Positions 17,385 through 26,218 of a stretch of 64,000 bases of DNA are shown piece after piece. The position numbers were made by a program, and so were the translations under genes. Origin of the DNA: Salinispora oceanensis (GTDB lineage: Bacteria; Actinomycetota; Actinomycetes; Mycobacteriales; Micromonosporaceae); NCBI RefSeq assembly GCF_000383575.1, contig NZ_KB911579.1, forward strand, positions 189,707-253,706, in the 5' to 3' direction. How positions within the stretch are numbered: position 1 is the stretch's first letter; the number at the start of each line of letters is the position of its first letter. The notes under the pieces are model-generated. The model did no database searches and was not told the DNA's origin. It saw only the letters and a program-made list of their open reading frames with translations.

Positions 17385-18478
17385 GGCTGCTGCCCAGGCC
17401 ACCCGGGGCCGGGGGGCACAGCGGCCGGGGTGGCCTGCTGGCGCGGTGCCACCGCGGGCAGTGGGATCGTCGCCAGCACCCGGCCGACGATGTGGTCGGC
17501 CGGCACCTCGTCGGCGAGCGCGTCGTAGCTCAACACCAGCCGGTGCCGCAGGATGTCGGGCGCGATGTCCTGGATGTCCTGGGGTAGCGCGTAGTCCCGG
17601 CCGCGTAGCAGCGCCAGGGCTCGGGTGGCGCGGACCAGGCCGAGCGAGGCCCGCGGGCTCGCCCCGTACTGGATGTGCTGGGCGACGTCGGGCATGCCGT
17701 GCTCGGCGGGACTCCGGGTCGCCAGCACCAGCCGGACCGCGTAGTCAACCAGGGCATTGTGCACGAAGACCTGGTCCGCCTTGCGTTGTAACGCGACCAG
17801 GTCGGCGGTGGTGAACACCGGGTCGGGTTCCGGCGGTGCCACGCCCATCCGGTACACGATCTCCCGCTCCTCGGCGGCTGTCGGGTAGCCGACGACGATC
17901 TTCATGAGGAAGCGGTCCCGCTGCGCCTCCGGGAGCGGGTAGACACCCTCCTGCTCGATCGGGTTCTGGGTGGCCATCACGAGGAACGGGTCCGGTACCC
18001 GGTGCGTCTCGCCACCGATCGAGACCTGCCGCTCACTCATCACTTCCAGGAGCGCCGACTGCACCTTGGCGGGTGCCCGGTTGATCTCGTCGGCGAGCAG
18101 AAAGTTGACGAACACCGGCCCCAGTTCGACATCGAACTTCTCACTCGACTGTCGGTAGATCCGGGTGCCCATGATGTCGGCCGGCACCAGGTCGGGCGTG
18201 AACTGCACCCGGCCGAACGACCCGCCGACCACCGTGGCGAGGGTGTCCACGGCGAGCGTCTTCGCCACCCCCGGAACCCCCTCTAGCAGGCAGTGCCCCC
18301 GCGCGAGCAGCGCGACGACCATCCGCTCGACCATCCGGTCCTGCCCGACGATCACCCGCTTGACCTCGAACAGCGCCCGTTCCAGCAAGGTGGCGTCCGC
18401 GGCCGGAGTGCTCTGCGGAGACGGCGGGGGGGTCGACCCGTCGGAGGTCCTGGCATCGGGCGTGCTCGGCTGGGCCAC
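17381..18478 (-). CDS. moxR: MoxR-family AAA+ ATPase
   Basis: A 365-residue AAA+ ATPase with Walker A GVPGVAKT, Walker B LLADEINRAP, sensor 1 MATQNP and the C-terminal helical bundle. An N-terminal Pro/Ser/Thr-rich stretch of about 30 residues precedes the core. The start is GTG 18478, with GGAGGA just upstream; an in-frame ATG at 18532 adds a less plausible extension. MoxR proteins act as chaperone-like remodelers together with VWA proteins, which fits the following DUF58 and VWA genes. Confidence 0.9.
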   Translation of the reverse strand: MAQPSTPDARTSDGSTPPPSPQSTPAADATLLERALFEVKRVIVGQDRMVERMVVALLARGHCLLEGVPGVAKTLAVDTLATVVGGSFGRVQFTPDLVPADIMGTRIYRQSSEKFDVELGPVFVNFLLADEINRAPAKVQSALLEVMSERQVSIGGETHRVPDPFLVMATQNPIEQEGVYPLPEAQRDRFLMKIVVGYPTAAEEREIVYRMGVAPPEPDPVFTTADLVALQRKADQVFVHNALVDYAVRLVLATRSPAEHGMPDVAQHIQYGASPRASLGLVRATRALALLRGRDYALPQDIQDIAPDILRHRLVLSYDALADEVPADHIVGRVLATIPLPAVAPRQQATPAAVPPGPGWPGQQP

Positions 18479-18721
18479 CGGTCCTCCACAGCATGATCGG
18501 TACTCGGGCGTGGTGCGGTACAAGACTGACATGATCGGTGGCGGTGCGCGGCGGCGCGAGCCCCCGTTTCCCGCCCCGCGGGCCGATCCACCGAAATCGC
18601 CCGTCAGCGGGGTGGACAGCGATCGGTACGGAACGTGTACGATTCATCCCGTCGCCGGGCGGCTCCCCCCGTGGTCGCCCGGCGCTCAAACTCTCCCTCG
18701 GCCACCCTTAGACTTGCCGGG

Positions 18722-18946
18722 ATGGATACCCCCGCAAACCCCGCCCTGGTCTGTTCAGCCCGTGGCTGCACGGCCCCCGCCCAGTGGGCGCTGCGGTGGA
18801 ACAATCCCCGCCTACACGACGCGGCGCGACGTAAGACCTGGCTCGCCTGTCCCGAGCACCGGGTGACGCTCGGCGACTTCCTCGGCGCCCGGGGCTTCCT
18901 CCGCGAGGTTGTTCCGACGGAAGAATCGCCTACTCTCGACTCGTGA
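18722..18946 (+). CDS. Small cysteine-rich conserved protein
   Basis: A 74-residue protein starting MDTPANPALVCSARGCTAPA, with three cysteines and a histidine (CSARGC near the start, CPEH later) that could form a zinc site. It resembles small actinobacterial proteins of unknown function that typically sit beside the MoxR and PH-domain genes. It is divergent from moxR and ends 22 bases before the first PH-domain gene. The function is not known. Confidence 0.7.
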   Translation: MDTPANPALVCSARGCTAPAQWALRWNNPRLHDAARRKTWLACPEHRVTLGDFLGARGFLREVVPTEESPTLDS

Positions 18947-18968
18947 ACGCGCACAACGGAACCACACG

Positions 18969-19517
18969 GTGACCGGCGACGACCAGGCCGGGCTCCCGCC
19001 CGCCGCCCCGCCCCCGACCGGTCCACACCCCGGTCCGCTGGAGCCCTGGCCGGAGACTGTCCGCTGGCGGTCCGTCTCCACCGACCTGATCTGGGTGGAG
19101 CTGCTGCGGCTGGCTGTGCTGATCGTCATCGTGCTGGCCGGGCTGGCAGTGGGGTGGGCAGTCAGCGGCCTGGGTGCGTTCGGCGTGGCCCTCGCCGGGG
19201 TGCTCCTGCTGACCGCGCTACGGACGATCACCATCGTGCGGGCCGTACGCGCGTGGGGGTACGCCGAACGCGAGGATGACCTTCTGGTCCGACACGGGTT
19301 GCTGGTGCGCCGGCTCTCCATCGTCCCGTACTCGCGGATGCAGTTCGTTGATGTCAGCGCCGGCCCGCTGGAGCGGGCCTTCAGCCTGGCTACCGTTCAA
19401 CTACACACGGCGGCGGCGGCCACCGACGCTCGAGTGCCGGGGCTACGCCCGGCCGAGGCGTCCCGACTCCGCGACCGCCTCACCGCGCTCGGCCGCGACC
19501 GGGCGGAGGGCTTGTGA
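18969..19517 (+). CDS. Bacterial PH-domain membrane protein (YdbS-like)
   Basis: A 182-residue protein with a Pro-rich N-terminus, two adjacent membrane helices (about residues 40-90) and a bPH2 domain (LLVRRLSIVPYSRMQFVDV, then LERAFSLATVQLHTA). It is the shorter member of a YdbS/YdbT-type pair. The start is GTG 18969; the upstream site is weak, so the 5' end is uncertain. Its stop overlaps the next gene's GTG. The molecular role of the family is unclear. Confidence 0.8.
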   Translation: MTGDDQAGLPPAAPPPTGPHPGPLEPWPETVRWRSVSTDLIWVELLRLAVLIVIVLAGLAVGWAVSGLGAFGVALAGVLLLTALRTITIVRAVRAWGYAEREDDLLVRHGLLVRRLSIVPYSRMQFVDVSAGPLERAFSLATVQLHTAAAATDARVPGLRPAEASRLRDRLTALGRDRAEGL

Positions 19518-21046
19518 GCGAGCCGGCCGCGCGAGACCCAGAAGAGACCCGGCCGCCCGACCCACAGCCACAGCCCGGCGGATATCCGCCCACCCCGCCA
19601 CCGCACCCCGGCTGGTACCCACCCGCCGGCATGCCCCCGCCGCACCCCGGCGGATATCCGCCCACCCCGCCACCGCACCCCGGCTGGTACCCACCGGCCG
19701 GCATGCCCACCCCACCGGTGCCCCCGAACGGCGCCGAACGGCGGCAGCGGCTACACCCGCTCTCCCCCGCGCTGCACGGTGCCAAGTCACTGGTCGTGGT
19801 CATCGCTGGGCTCTCCTGGTCCACGTTGTCCCGGGTCGGCGTGGGTTGGTTCGCCGTGATGGCGGTGGTGCTGGCACTCGGTGCGACCGTGCTCGCGGTG
19901 GTCAGCTGGTACAACACCGGCTATCACATCGTGGACCGCGAGCTCCGGGTGTACGAGGGCCTGCTCTGGCGACGCATCCGGGCGATCCCGCTGGAGCGGC
20001 TCCAGGCCGTGGAGGTGGTCCGACCGCTACTCGCCCAGCTCACCGGGTTGGCGGAGCTACGCCTCGAAGTGGTCGGTGGCGGCAAGACCGAGGCGCCGCT
20101 GGCCTATCTGAGCGTGGCGGACGCCGCCGCCCTGCGACAGCGGCTGCTCGCCCTGGCTGGTCCACAACCGAAGGCCACCGCACCGGCACCGGACGCGCCG
20201 TTGGTCCGGCCGGAGTCGGCTCCGCCCGGCCAACCGCTACACGCCGTCCGGAACCAGGACCTGTTACTAAGCCAGCTGCTCACCCCACAGGCCTTCATGA
20301 TCCCGTTCGGGGTGGCCTTCGTCGCGACGCAGTTCCTCTCCGGGGACTCCTGGTCGTTCGTCGCGGTGGCGAGCACGTTGACCGCGATGGCCGGGGTGCT
20401 GCTCCAGCCCATCCGCCGCGTGCTCGACGACTGGAATTTCCAGCTGGCTCGCGCTGCCGACACCCTGCGGATCCGCAACGGTCTGCTGGAGACGCGAGCG
20501 CAGACCGTGCCACTGCACCGGGTGCAGACGGTCGGTGCCACCTGGCCGCTGTTGTGGCGGGCGAAGGGCTGGCTGCGGCTGCGGCTGGAGGTGGCCGGCT
20601 ACTCGACGGGGGAAGCTGACGGGCGCAACCGACCAGACCAGCTTCTCCCGGTCGGCAGGCAAACAGTGGCCGAGGCGATCCTCGCCGAGGTGCTGCCCGG
20701 AGTACGCCTTGACGAGCTGCCGCTGACCGCACCGCCGTCCCGGGCCCGCTGGCTGAACCCGCTGAGTCAGCCGGTACTCGGTGCTGGGTTGCACGAGCGG
20801 GTGTTCGCGGTCCGCTCCGGCCTGCTCACCCGCCAGATCGTCGTCGTGCCGTACGCGAGGATCCAGAGCGTACGAGTGGTGCAGGGGCCGGTGCAGCGGC
20901 GGCTGGGGCTGGCGACGGTGCACGCGGACACCGCCGGCGGCGCCGGGGCCGCCGCCCCCGACCGAGCAGTCGCCGAGGCGTGGGCCCTGGCCGCCGAGCT
21001 GACCGTACGCGCGCACCAGGCACGCCGTGCCAGCCGACCGCGGTAG
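19514..21046 (+). CDS. Tandem bacterial PH-domain membrane protein (YdbT-like)
   Basis: A 510-residue protein. Residues about 10-75 are a Pro/Gly/Tyr-rich tail containing two copies of a 24-residue unit (GGYPPTPPPHPGWYPP...). Then come two pairs of membrane helices, each followed by bPH2 modules (RRIRAIPLERLQAVEVV; AQTVPLHRVQTVGATW; RQIVVVPYARIQSVRVV, so three repeats). It overlaps the shorter PH protein as GTGA and probably forms a membrane complex with it. The YdbT family is conserved in Gram-positives but its job is not settled. Confidence 0.82.
   Translation: MSEPAARDPEETRPPDPQPQPGGYPPTPPPHPGWYPPAGMPPPHPGGYPPTPPPHPGWYPPAGMPTPPVPPNGAERRQRLHPLSPALHGAKSLVVVIAGLSWSTLSRVGVGWFAVMAVVLALGATVLAVVSWYNTGYHIVDRELRVYEGLLWRRIRAIPLERLQAVEVVRPLLAQLTGLAELRLEVVGGGKTEAPLAYLSVADAAALRQRLLALAGPQPKATAPAPDAPLVRPESAPPGQPLHAVRNQDLLLSQLLTPQAFMIPFGVAFVATQFLSGDSWSFVAVASTLTAMAGVLLQPIRRVLDDWNFQLARAADTLRIRNGLLETRAQTVPLHRVQTVGATWPLLWRAKGWLRLRLEVAGYSTGEADGRNRPDQLLPVGRQTVAEAILAEVLPGVRLDELPLTAPPSRARWLNPLSQPVLGAGLHERVFAVRSGLLTRQIVVVPYARIQSVRVVQGPVQRRLGLATVHADTAGGAGAAAPDRAVAEAWALAAELTVRAHQARRASRPR
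19574..19709 (+). repeat. 72-base tandem repeat in the YdbT-like gene
   Basis: Two nearly identical 72-base units encode the 24-residue Pro/Gly/Tyr/His-rich unit of the N-terminal tail. The near-identity at DNA level, including third positions, indicates recent duplication or gene conversion and a length that may vary between strains. Confidence 0.75.
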
Positions 21047-21214
21047 CGAGCAGCTGATCCAGGTAGCGACGCTCGGCGCCGATCAGCGACCCGGCCGCAG
21101 CGGCAACCGCCACCAACGCAGTGGGAGAGGTTGGCGTAGCGGCGGAGGCAGGAGGCCCTGGGCGGTTCGGCTCAAGCGTGACCGGCGCCCCATCCGACGC
21201 ATAGGCTGGTGACC

Positions 21215-21607
21215 ATGCAGGAGCCCTTCTCCCCGGGCTCGACCGCCCGGGTGGAGCTGATCGTCACCGATGCCGACACCGCCCAGGCCATTGGCTCGGG
21301 CGACGTGCCGGTCCTGGGCACGCCGCGAATTCTTGCCCTGGCCGAGGCGGCGACGGTCGCGGCGATCGCCCGCCAGCTCCCCGGTGGCACCACAACCGTG
21401 GGCGTCCGAATCGAGCTGGACCACCGCGCTGCCACCCCGGTCGGCCGGACCGTGGTGGCGCTGGCCCGGCTGACGGAGGTCCAGGACCGGCGGCTGCTCT
21501 TTGCGATCTCCGTCACCGAGGGCGGCGCCACCATTGCCGAGGGGCGGGTGGAACGACTCCTGGTTGACCGAGAGCGCTTCCTCGAGCGGGCCGGGCGGTC
21601 GTCATGA
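21215..21607 (+). CDS. Hotdog-fold thioesterase (FlK-like)
   Basis: A 130-residue protein with the hotdog layout and the conserved region GTPRILALAEAATVAAI and TTVGVRIELDHRAATPVG. The pattern (Thr, Glu, His) matches the fluoroacetyl-CoA thioesterase-like family, which hydrolyses small acyl-CoAs. The start is either ATG 21215 or GTG 21209; a -10-like TAGGCT at 21202-21207 suggests a leaderless transcript beginning at the ATG. It overlaps the next gene (MBL hydrolase) by ATGA, so the two are co-expressed. Confidence 0.78.
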   Translation: MQEPFSPGSTARVELIVTDADTAQAIGSGDVPVLGTPRILALAEAATVAAIARQLPGGTTTVGVRIELDHRAATPVGRTVVALARLTEVQDRRLLFAISVTEGGATIAEGRVERLLVDRERFLERAGRSS

Positions 21608-22431
21608 CCCTCCGCTTCGTTGAAGTCGCCGACCGGGTGCACGTACTACGCGAGCCGCTGTTACAGGTCAACGTGACCCTGCTCGTCGGCGACGGCGCGG
21701 CCCTGCTCGTGGACACCCTCTCCACGGCCGGCCAGGCAGCGGAGTTGGCCCGGGCGGCGCGGGCCGTCACCCCACACCCGTGGGTACTGGTGAACACGCA
21801 CCACCACTTCGACCACTGTTTCGGCAACGCCACTCTGGCCGGCGATCCACCCAGCCCGGTCTACGCGCACCCGCTCGCCGCCGCCGCCCTAAGCGACCCG
21901 GACCGGCTGCGCCGGGAAGCATCTGCGGAGATGCGCGACGAGCAGCCCTACCTCGCCGACGAGTTGCTCGACGCCGACGTACTGGCACCGACGCACCTGG
22001 TGGACCAGCGGGAGGTGCTCGACGTGGGTGGCCGCCAGGTCATCCTGCGGCACCTGGGGCGGGCGCACACCGCCGCGGACCTGGTGGTGCACGTACCCGA
22101 CGTGGAGGTGCTCGTCGCCGGTGACCTCGTGGAACAGAGCGGCCCGCCGGCGTTCGAGGATTCGTACCCGTTGCGGTGGCCGGAGGCGGTCGCCGAGCTG
22201 CTGCGGATGACGACCCCGACCACAGTGGTGGTGCCGGGCCACGGCGATCTGGTTGACCAGGAGTTCGTACACGTCCAGCACGGTCTGCTCAGCGACCTGG
22301 CCTGGCAGATCCGGGCTGGCCATGCCGGTGGGACGCCAGCGGAGCGGGTGGCCGCGGAGGCACCCTTCGGTGCCCGTCCCGCGCTGATCGCCACCCGGCG
22401 CGGCTACGCCGAACTCAACGGCGAGCTATGA
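21604..22431 (+). CDS. Metallo-beta-lactamase-fold hydrolase
   Basis: A 275-residue MBL-fold enzyme with the zinc-binding motif THHHFDH near residue 63, further ligands in GRAHTAADL and AGDLVE, and the late VVPGHGD motif. It starts MTLRFVEVADRVHVLREP. Such enzymes hydrolyse thioesters, lactones or other esters; coupling to a thioesterase gene suggests acyl-thioester turnover, but the substrate is not known. It ends eight bases from the convergent MarR gene. Confidence 0.85.
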   Translation: MTLRFVEVADRVHVLREPLLQVNVTLLVGDGAALLVDTLSTAGQAAELARAARAVTPHPWVLVNTHHHFDHCFGNATLAGDPPSPVYAHPLAAAALSDPDRLRREASAEMRDEQPYLADELLDADVLAPTHLVDQREVLDVGGRQVILRHLGRAHTAADLVVHVPDVEVLVAGDLVEQSGPPAFEDSYPLRWPEAVAELLRMTTPTTVVVPGHGDLVDQEFVHVQHGLLSDLAWQIRAGHAGGTPAERVAAEAPFGARPALIATRRGYAELNGEL

Positions 22432-22438
22432 CCGAAGG

Positions 22439-22933
22439 TTAATCCGAAGGGTCCAGCAGGTCTGCCAGGCAGGTCAGGTACGGAGTGGCCGCCACGACCG
22501 CCGCGCGCGCCTCGGGAGACAGCCGGGACACCGCGGTGCCGAGCAGTGCGGCGCGCTGCTGCTCGTGTTCTGCGATCCGAGCACGGGCGGCGTCGGTGAG
22601 GCGCAGCCGGGCGGTACGGCGGTCGGCCCTACCGCACTCGCGGTGCAGCAGTCCAGCGGCCACCAGGTCCCGGACGAGGGTGCTCACCGTGTTGGGTGCC
22701 GCGTGCAGGCGGCACGCGGCGTCCTTCACACTGACATCCGGATGGGCCCGGACCAGCAGGAGCAGCTCGACCTGCGCCTCCGGCAACGGGAGGCAGTTGG
22801 CGTCGCGGGCGGCCACGCGCCGCAGCCGGCGGTGCAGCTCGCCCACGACGGCACCCAGCGCCGCTGTCGAAGCGGGGTCGAGGCCCGGCACCGGCCGCGC
22901 CGTCACGTCCTCGGTCGCCACTGTGTCGCCCAC
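22439..22933 (-). CDS. MarR-family transcriptional regulator
   Basis: A 164-residue winged-helix regulator. The DNA-binding part reads VSVKDAACRLHAAPNTVSTLVRDLV, followed by the wing GRADRRTARLRLT. It is divergent from an MFS drug exporter with a 70-base spacer that contains a short palindrome, the usual arrangement for a ligand-relieved repressor of an efflux pump. The ligand is unknown. Confidence 0.87.
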   Translation of the reverse strand: MGDTVATEDVTARPVPGLDPASTAALGAVVGELHRRLRRVAARDANCLPLPEAQVELLLLVRAHPDVSVKDAACRLHAAPNTVSTLVRDLVAAGLLHRECGRADRRTARLRLTDAARARIAEHEQQRAALLGTAVSRLSPEARAAVVAATPYLTCLADLLDPSD

Positions 22934-22947
22934 CTCACGTAAAAAGA

Positions 22948-22961
22948 CTCTGGATACAGAG
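22948..22961. promoter_or_regulatory. Candidate MarR operator between marR and the MFS gene
   Basis: CTCTG-GATA-CAGAG is a perfect 5-base inverted repeat centred in the divergent promoter region, close to a -10-like TAAGGT reading toward the exporter. Repression by the adjacent MarR protein is inferred from position. Confidence 0.4.
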
Positions 22962-23002
22962 CTAAGGTTAGCCGGTTGATCGGCGAATCCCAGGGGACCT
23001 CA

Positions 23003-24244
23003 GTGACGCAGAACGCACAATTGACCGCACCCGCCGCGACGGCTCCCGCCGGCCAGCCGCAGCCAGCGGGGGTCGGTGGTGGGCTCGGTCTGCTGCTCCT
23101 CCTCGGGGCGATCACCGCGATCGGCCCACTCTCCCTGGACATGTACCTGCCGGCGCTCCCCACCATGGCCCGCGACCTGGACGCGAGCCAGGCCCAGATC
23201 CAGCTCTCCCTCACCACCTGCCTGGTTGGGCTCGCCCTCGGACAGTTCGTCACCGGCCCACTCAGCGACCGCTGGGGCCGGCGCCGCCCGGTGCTGATCG
23301 GCCTCGCGGCGTACACCCTGCTCGCCCTGGCCTGCGCCGCGGCACCCAGCGCATCGACGTTCACCGTCTTGCGGTTCGCCCAGGGCTTCGCCGGCGGCAT
23401 GGCCGCCGTGGTGACCCGTGCCATCGTTCGCGACCTCTACTCAGGTCGGGCGGCAGCGAAGTACTTCTCCCGGCTCACCCTGGTCTTCGGTCTCGCCCCG
23501 ATCGCGGCGCCGACCGTCGGCAGCCTGGTGCTGCGCTTCGGATCGTGGCGAACCCTCTTCGTCCTCCTCGCTGTCATCGGCGCCCTGCTCACCGCGGTGG
23601 TGGCGGCCCGGCTACCCGAGACCCTGCCCGCGCACCGGCGCAGCCGCGACGGTCTCGGCGGCACCGTCCGGTCGCTTCGCGAACTCCTGACCGACCGGGT
23701 CTACCTGGGGTACACGCTGACCCAGGGGCTCGCCTTCGCCGGGCTGTTCGCGTACATCTCCGGTTCGTCGTTCGTCTTCCAGGACGTGTTCCACCTCTCG
23801 GCGAGCACATTCGGTCTGCTGTTCGGCCTCAACGCGTTGGCCTTCGTGGCGGTCGGGCAGGCCAACGTCCGCCTGCTGGACCGGTTCTCGCCCCGCACCC
23901 TGTTGGTCAGCACCCTCGGGGTGAGTGCGGTGGCGGCCGCGGCCGTGCTGGCCGGCGCGATCGCCACCAGCCAGCTACTCCTCACCGGCGCGTTGCTGAT
24001 CTTCATCGCGTCACTGGGCATGGTGATGCCGAACGGCACGACCCTCGCCCTCGACCGACACGCGCACCACGCCGGGACCGCGGCGGCGCTGATGGGCGCC
24101 CTCCAGTCGGTGATCGGATCGCTCGCCGCGCCCCTGGTCGGGTTGGGCGGGGAAGGCAGCGCGGTGCCGATGGCAGCGGTGCTCGCGGCCTCAGCCGCAC
24201 TGTCACTCACCGCCGTTGTCACCCTGGCCCGCCCGCGCCCCTGA
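23003..24244 (+). CDS. MFS drug exporter (Bcr/CflA type)
   Basis: A 413-residue 12-helix transporter. Visible family features are LSLDMYLPALPTMARDL in helix 1, the loop motif GPLSDRWGRRRPVLIG and the TRAIVRDLY segment, which are typical of the Bcr/CflA multidrug-resistance group. It sits in the inner membrane and exports small molecules by proton antiport. The start is GTG 23003 with AGGGGA eight bases upstream; a TTG at 22976 is a less likely alternative. It is probably regulated by the divergent MarR. It is 7 kb from the lymphostin genes, and a link is not evident. Confidence 0.87.
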   Translation: MTQNAQLTAPAATAPAGQPQPAGVGGGLGLLLLLGAITAIGPLSLDMYLPALPTMARDLDASQAQIQLSLTTCLVGLALGQFVTGPLSDRWGRRRPVLIGLAAYTLLALACAAAPSASTFTVLRFAQGFAGGMAAVVTRAIVRDLYSGRAAAKYFSRLTLVFGLAPIAAPTVGSLVLRFGSWRTLFVLLAVIGALLTAVVAARLPETLPAHRRSRDGLGGTVRSLRELLTDRVYLGYTLTQGLAFAGLFAYISGSSFVFQDVFHLSASTFGLLFGLNALAFVAVGQANVRLLDRFSPRTLLVSTLGVSAVAAAAVLAGAIATSQLLLTGALLIFIASLGMVMPNGTTLALDRHAHHAGTAAALMGALQSVIGSLAAPLVGLGGEGSAVPMAAVLAASAALSLTAVVTLARPRP

Positions 24245-24505
24245 TCGAGCACTCGCGGCCGCGAGGTTCGCACCCCCGCTCCCGCGAACTGCGCCAACTG
24301 AAAAGGACATTGGCTGTCGACTATTGCGATCGAGTACTGCACCGTGTTGCGATAACGGCGCCGGACGACGCAGGGCTTTCCGTCGCCGGCTCGGGCTCCA
24401 CGCGAGGGCATCGGTCCGAAGACGGACCACAGGTTCGCGTGCCCGTCACCCCGCGCACGCCGCCTACACCGTGACCGCTCGTCGCCGCGGGCCGGCCGGG
24501 TGCCG

Positions 24506-24530
24506 CCCCGCGCCCGTCACCCGCGCGGGG
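24506..24530. promoter_or_regulatory. Hairpin in the leader of the LPMO gene
   Basis: CCCCGCGC (24506-24513) and GCGCGGGG (24523-24530) form an 8-bp stem with a 9-base loop, ending 30 bases before the LPMO start. It may be a 5' UTR structure or the terminator of upstream transcription. The rest of the 24245-24560 gap contains only a moderately AT-rich, promoter-like part near 24300-24350. Confidence 0.35.
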
Positions 24531-24560
24531 TGGTAGGCGCCCCGCGAGTCAGGAGCTCCC

Positions 24561-25643
24561 GTGTCCTCCTATCGAACCCGAACCGTCGCGCTCCTCGCCG
24601 CGGCCATGACGCTCCTCGCCGCCGTCGTGGTGCTCACCACCAGGTCCGAGCCGGCGGCGGCACACGGCGCCGCCATGGCCCCCGGCAGCCGTACCTTCCT
24701 GTGCTGGCGGGACGGGCTGAGCCCCACCGGTGAGATCCAACCGCACAACCCCGCCTGCTCGGCGGCGGTGGACCAGAGTGGGGCCAACTCGCTCTACAAC
24801 TGGTTCAGCGTGCTGCGCTCCGACGCCGCCGGTCGTACCGTCGGATTCATTCCCGACGGCCAGCTGTGCAGCGGAGGAAACTCCGGCTTCCTGGGCTACG
24901 ACCTGGCCCGCAACGACTGGCCACTGACGCACCTGACCGCTGGCCAGAGCATGGAGTTCCGCTACAGCAACTGGGCACACCACCCCGGGACGTTCTACTT
25001 CTACATCACCAAGGACAGCTGGAGCCCAACCCGCCCGCTGGCCTGGAACGACCTGGAGGAGCAACCGTTCCTGACCGTCACCAACCCACCCAACCGGGGC
25101 GGTCCAGGCACCAACGACGGGCACTACTACTTCACCGGTACGCTGCCGGCTGACAAGAGCGGCCGACACCTCATCTACTCCCGCTGGGTCCGTTCGGACA
25201 GCCCGGAGAACTTCTTCGGCTGCTCGGACGTCACGTTCGACGGAGGAAACGGTGAGGTGACCGGCATCGGCCCCGGTGGAACCCTCCCGCCACCTAGCCC
25301 CACAACCGCACCACCGAGCCCGACCACACCGCCGCCGAGCGGCGACTGCATGGCGGTCTACAAGGTGATCAACGCGTGGCCGGACGGCTTCCAGGGGGAG
25401 GTCGAAGTCATGAACCACACCGCCGCCACCTGGAGCGGATGGACAGCGAGCTGGACCTGGCCCAGCGGTCAGTCAATAACCCAGCTCTGGAATGGCACGC
25501 ACACCAACTCGGGATCGGCGGTAACGGTGACCAACGTGTCGTACAACGGCACCGTGGCCCCAGGAGGTAGGACCACGTTCGGCTTCCTCGCCAGCCTCGC
25601 CGGCTCGAACACATCACCGACCGTGACCTGCAGCGGCAGCTGA
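24561..25643 (+). CDS. Secreted AA10 lytic polysaccharide monooxygenase with CBM2
   Basis: A 360-residue exported copper enzyme that oxidatively cleaves crystalline cellulose or chitin. Residues 1-34 are a signal peptide ending PAAA; the mature chain begins with His35 (HGAAMAPGSRTFLCW), the N-terminal His of the copper histidine brace, and a second His is available in YSNWAHHPGTFYFYIT. The catalytic domain runs to about residue 230. A Pro/Thr/Ser linker follows (about 230-255), then a CBM2-type binding module with WSGWTASWTWPSGQSI. The start is GTG 24561 with GGAG upstream. No glycoside hydrolase is adjacent. It stands as a single-gene unit with a strong terminator. Confidence 0.92.
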   Translation: MSSYRTRTVALLAAAMTLLAAVVVLTTRSEPAAAHGAAMAPGSRTFLCWRDGLSPTGEIQPHNPACSAAVDQSGANSLYNWFSVLRSDAAGRTVGFIPDGQLCSGGNSGFLGYDLARNDWPLTHLTAGQSMEFRYSNWAHHPGTFYFYITKDSWSPTRPLAWNDLEEQPFLTVTNPPNRGGPGTNDGHYYFTGTLPADKSGRHLIYSRWVRSDSPENFFGCSDVTFDGGNGEVTGIGPGGTLPPPSPTTAPPSPTTPPPSGDCMAVYKVINAWPDGFQGEVEVMNHTAATWSGWTASWTWPSGQSITQLWNGTHTNSGSAVTVTNVSYNGTVAPGGRTTFGFLASLAGSNTSPTVTCSGS

Positions 25644-25678
25644 ACCGCGGATCACATCCGGCGGTCAGCGGCGACGGT

Positions 25679-25714
25679 CGGCGCCGCCCTGCGCCGCGGC
25701 GCAGGGCGGTGCCG
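25679..25714. terminator. Strong bidirectional hairpin terminator
   Basis: CGGCGCCGCCCTGCGCC (25679-25695) pairs with 25698-25714 along 16 base pairs with a single G-U-type position and a CGCG loop. It lies between the LPMO gene and the convergent 153-residue protein gene. Confidence 0.7.
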
Positions 25715-25740
25715 ACATCGCTACGGCCTGACCGCTCGGA

Positions 25741-26202
25741 TCACAAGGTCGTCCACTCGGTACAGATCGGACCGGAGTCAGCCAGGGTGCAGACCAACCG
25801 AGCCGGTCCCGGTGCGGTGCCGTCCAGCATGAAGCGTCCCAGACTGTCCGCGTCGGTGCCGACGGTCGACTCCGAACCCGGCTGCTCTACCTGCACCCGA
25901 GCCGGCTGTGGCGGCACCAACTGACCGACGATCCGGAGCCGATCACGAACGGGGATGACCTCCACCTCTATCGTGATCGATTCTGCCCGAAAGGTCAGCA
26001 GCCGCGCCTCGTCGCCGCGGACCTCGGCCACCCCGGACATGCTCTCCACCAACTGGGCAAGCTCGGAATCGGGCGAGCGCCAGCTGTAGCTGGCGACCGC
26101 GGCGGCGCGTACCGACTCCGGAACTGAATCGACCTCAGCCAACAGGCTCCCCAGCCGGACAAGCAGCTCCTTTTCTGATGTGGTTAATCGGTCGTCACTC
26201 AT
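25741..26202 (-). CDS. Small protein of the sigma/protease unit, candidate anti-sigma or effector
   Basis: A 153-residue soluble protein, MSDDRLTTSEKELLVRLGSL at the start. The first half is helical; the second half looks like beta strands (ESITIEVEVIPVRDRLRIVGQL, quoted as ITIEVEVIPVRDRLRIVG; then TVGTDADSLGRFMLDGTAPG), reminiscent of carboxypeptidase-regulatory-like beta modules. It has no membrane helix and no zinc anti-sigma His/Cys motif. It is the last gene of the S8 protease-ECF sigma operon, 16 bases after the sigma gene. By position it could modulate the sigma factor or be a protease target. The function is not known. Confidence 0.6.
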   Translation of the reverse strand: MSDDRLTTSEKELLVRLGSLLAEVDSVPESVRAAAVASYSWRSPDSELAQLVESMSGVAEVRGDEARLLTFRAESITIEVEVIPVRDRLRIVGQLVPPQPARVQVEQPGSESTVGTDADSLGRFMLDGTAPGPARLVCTLADSGPICTEWTTL

Positions 26203-26218
26203 GCGTACGCACGCTCCC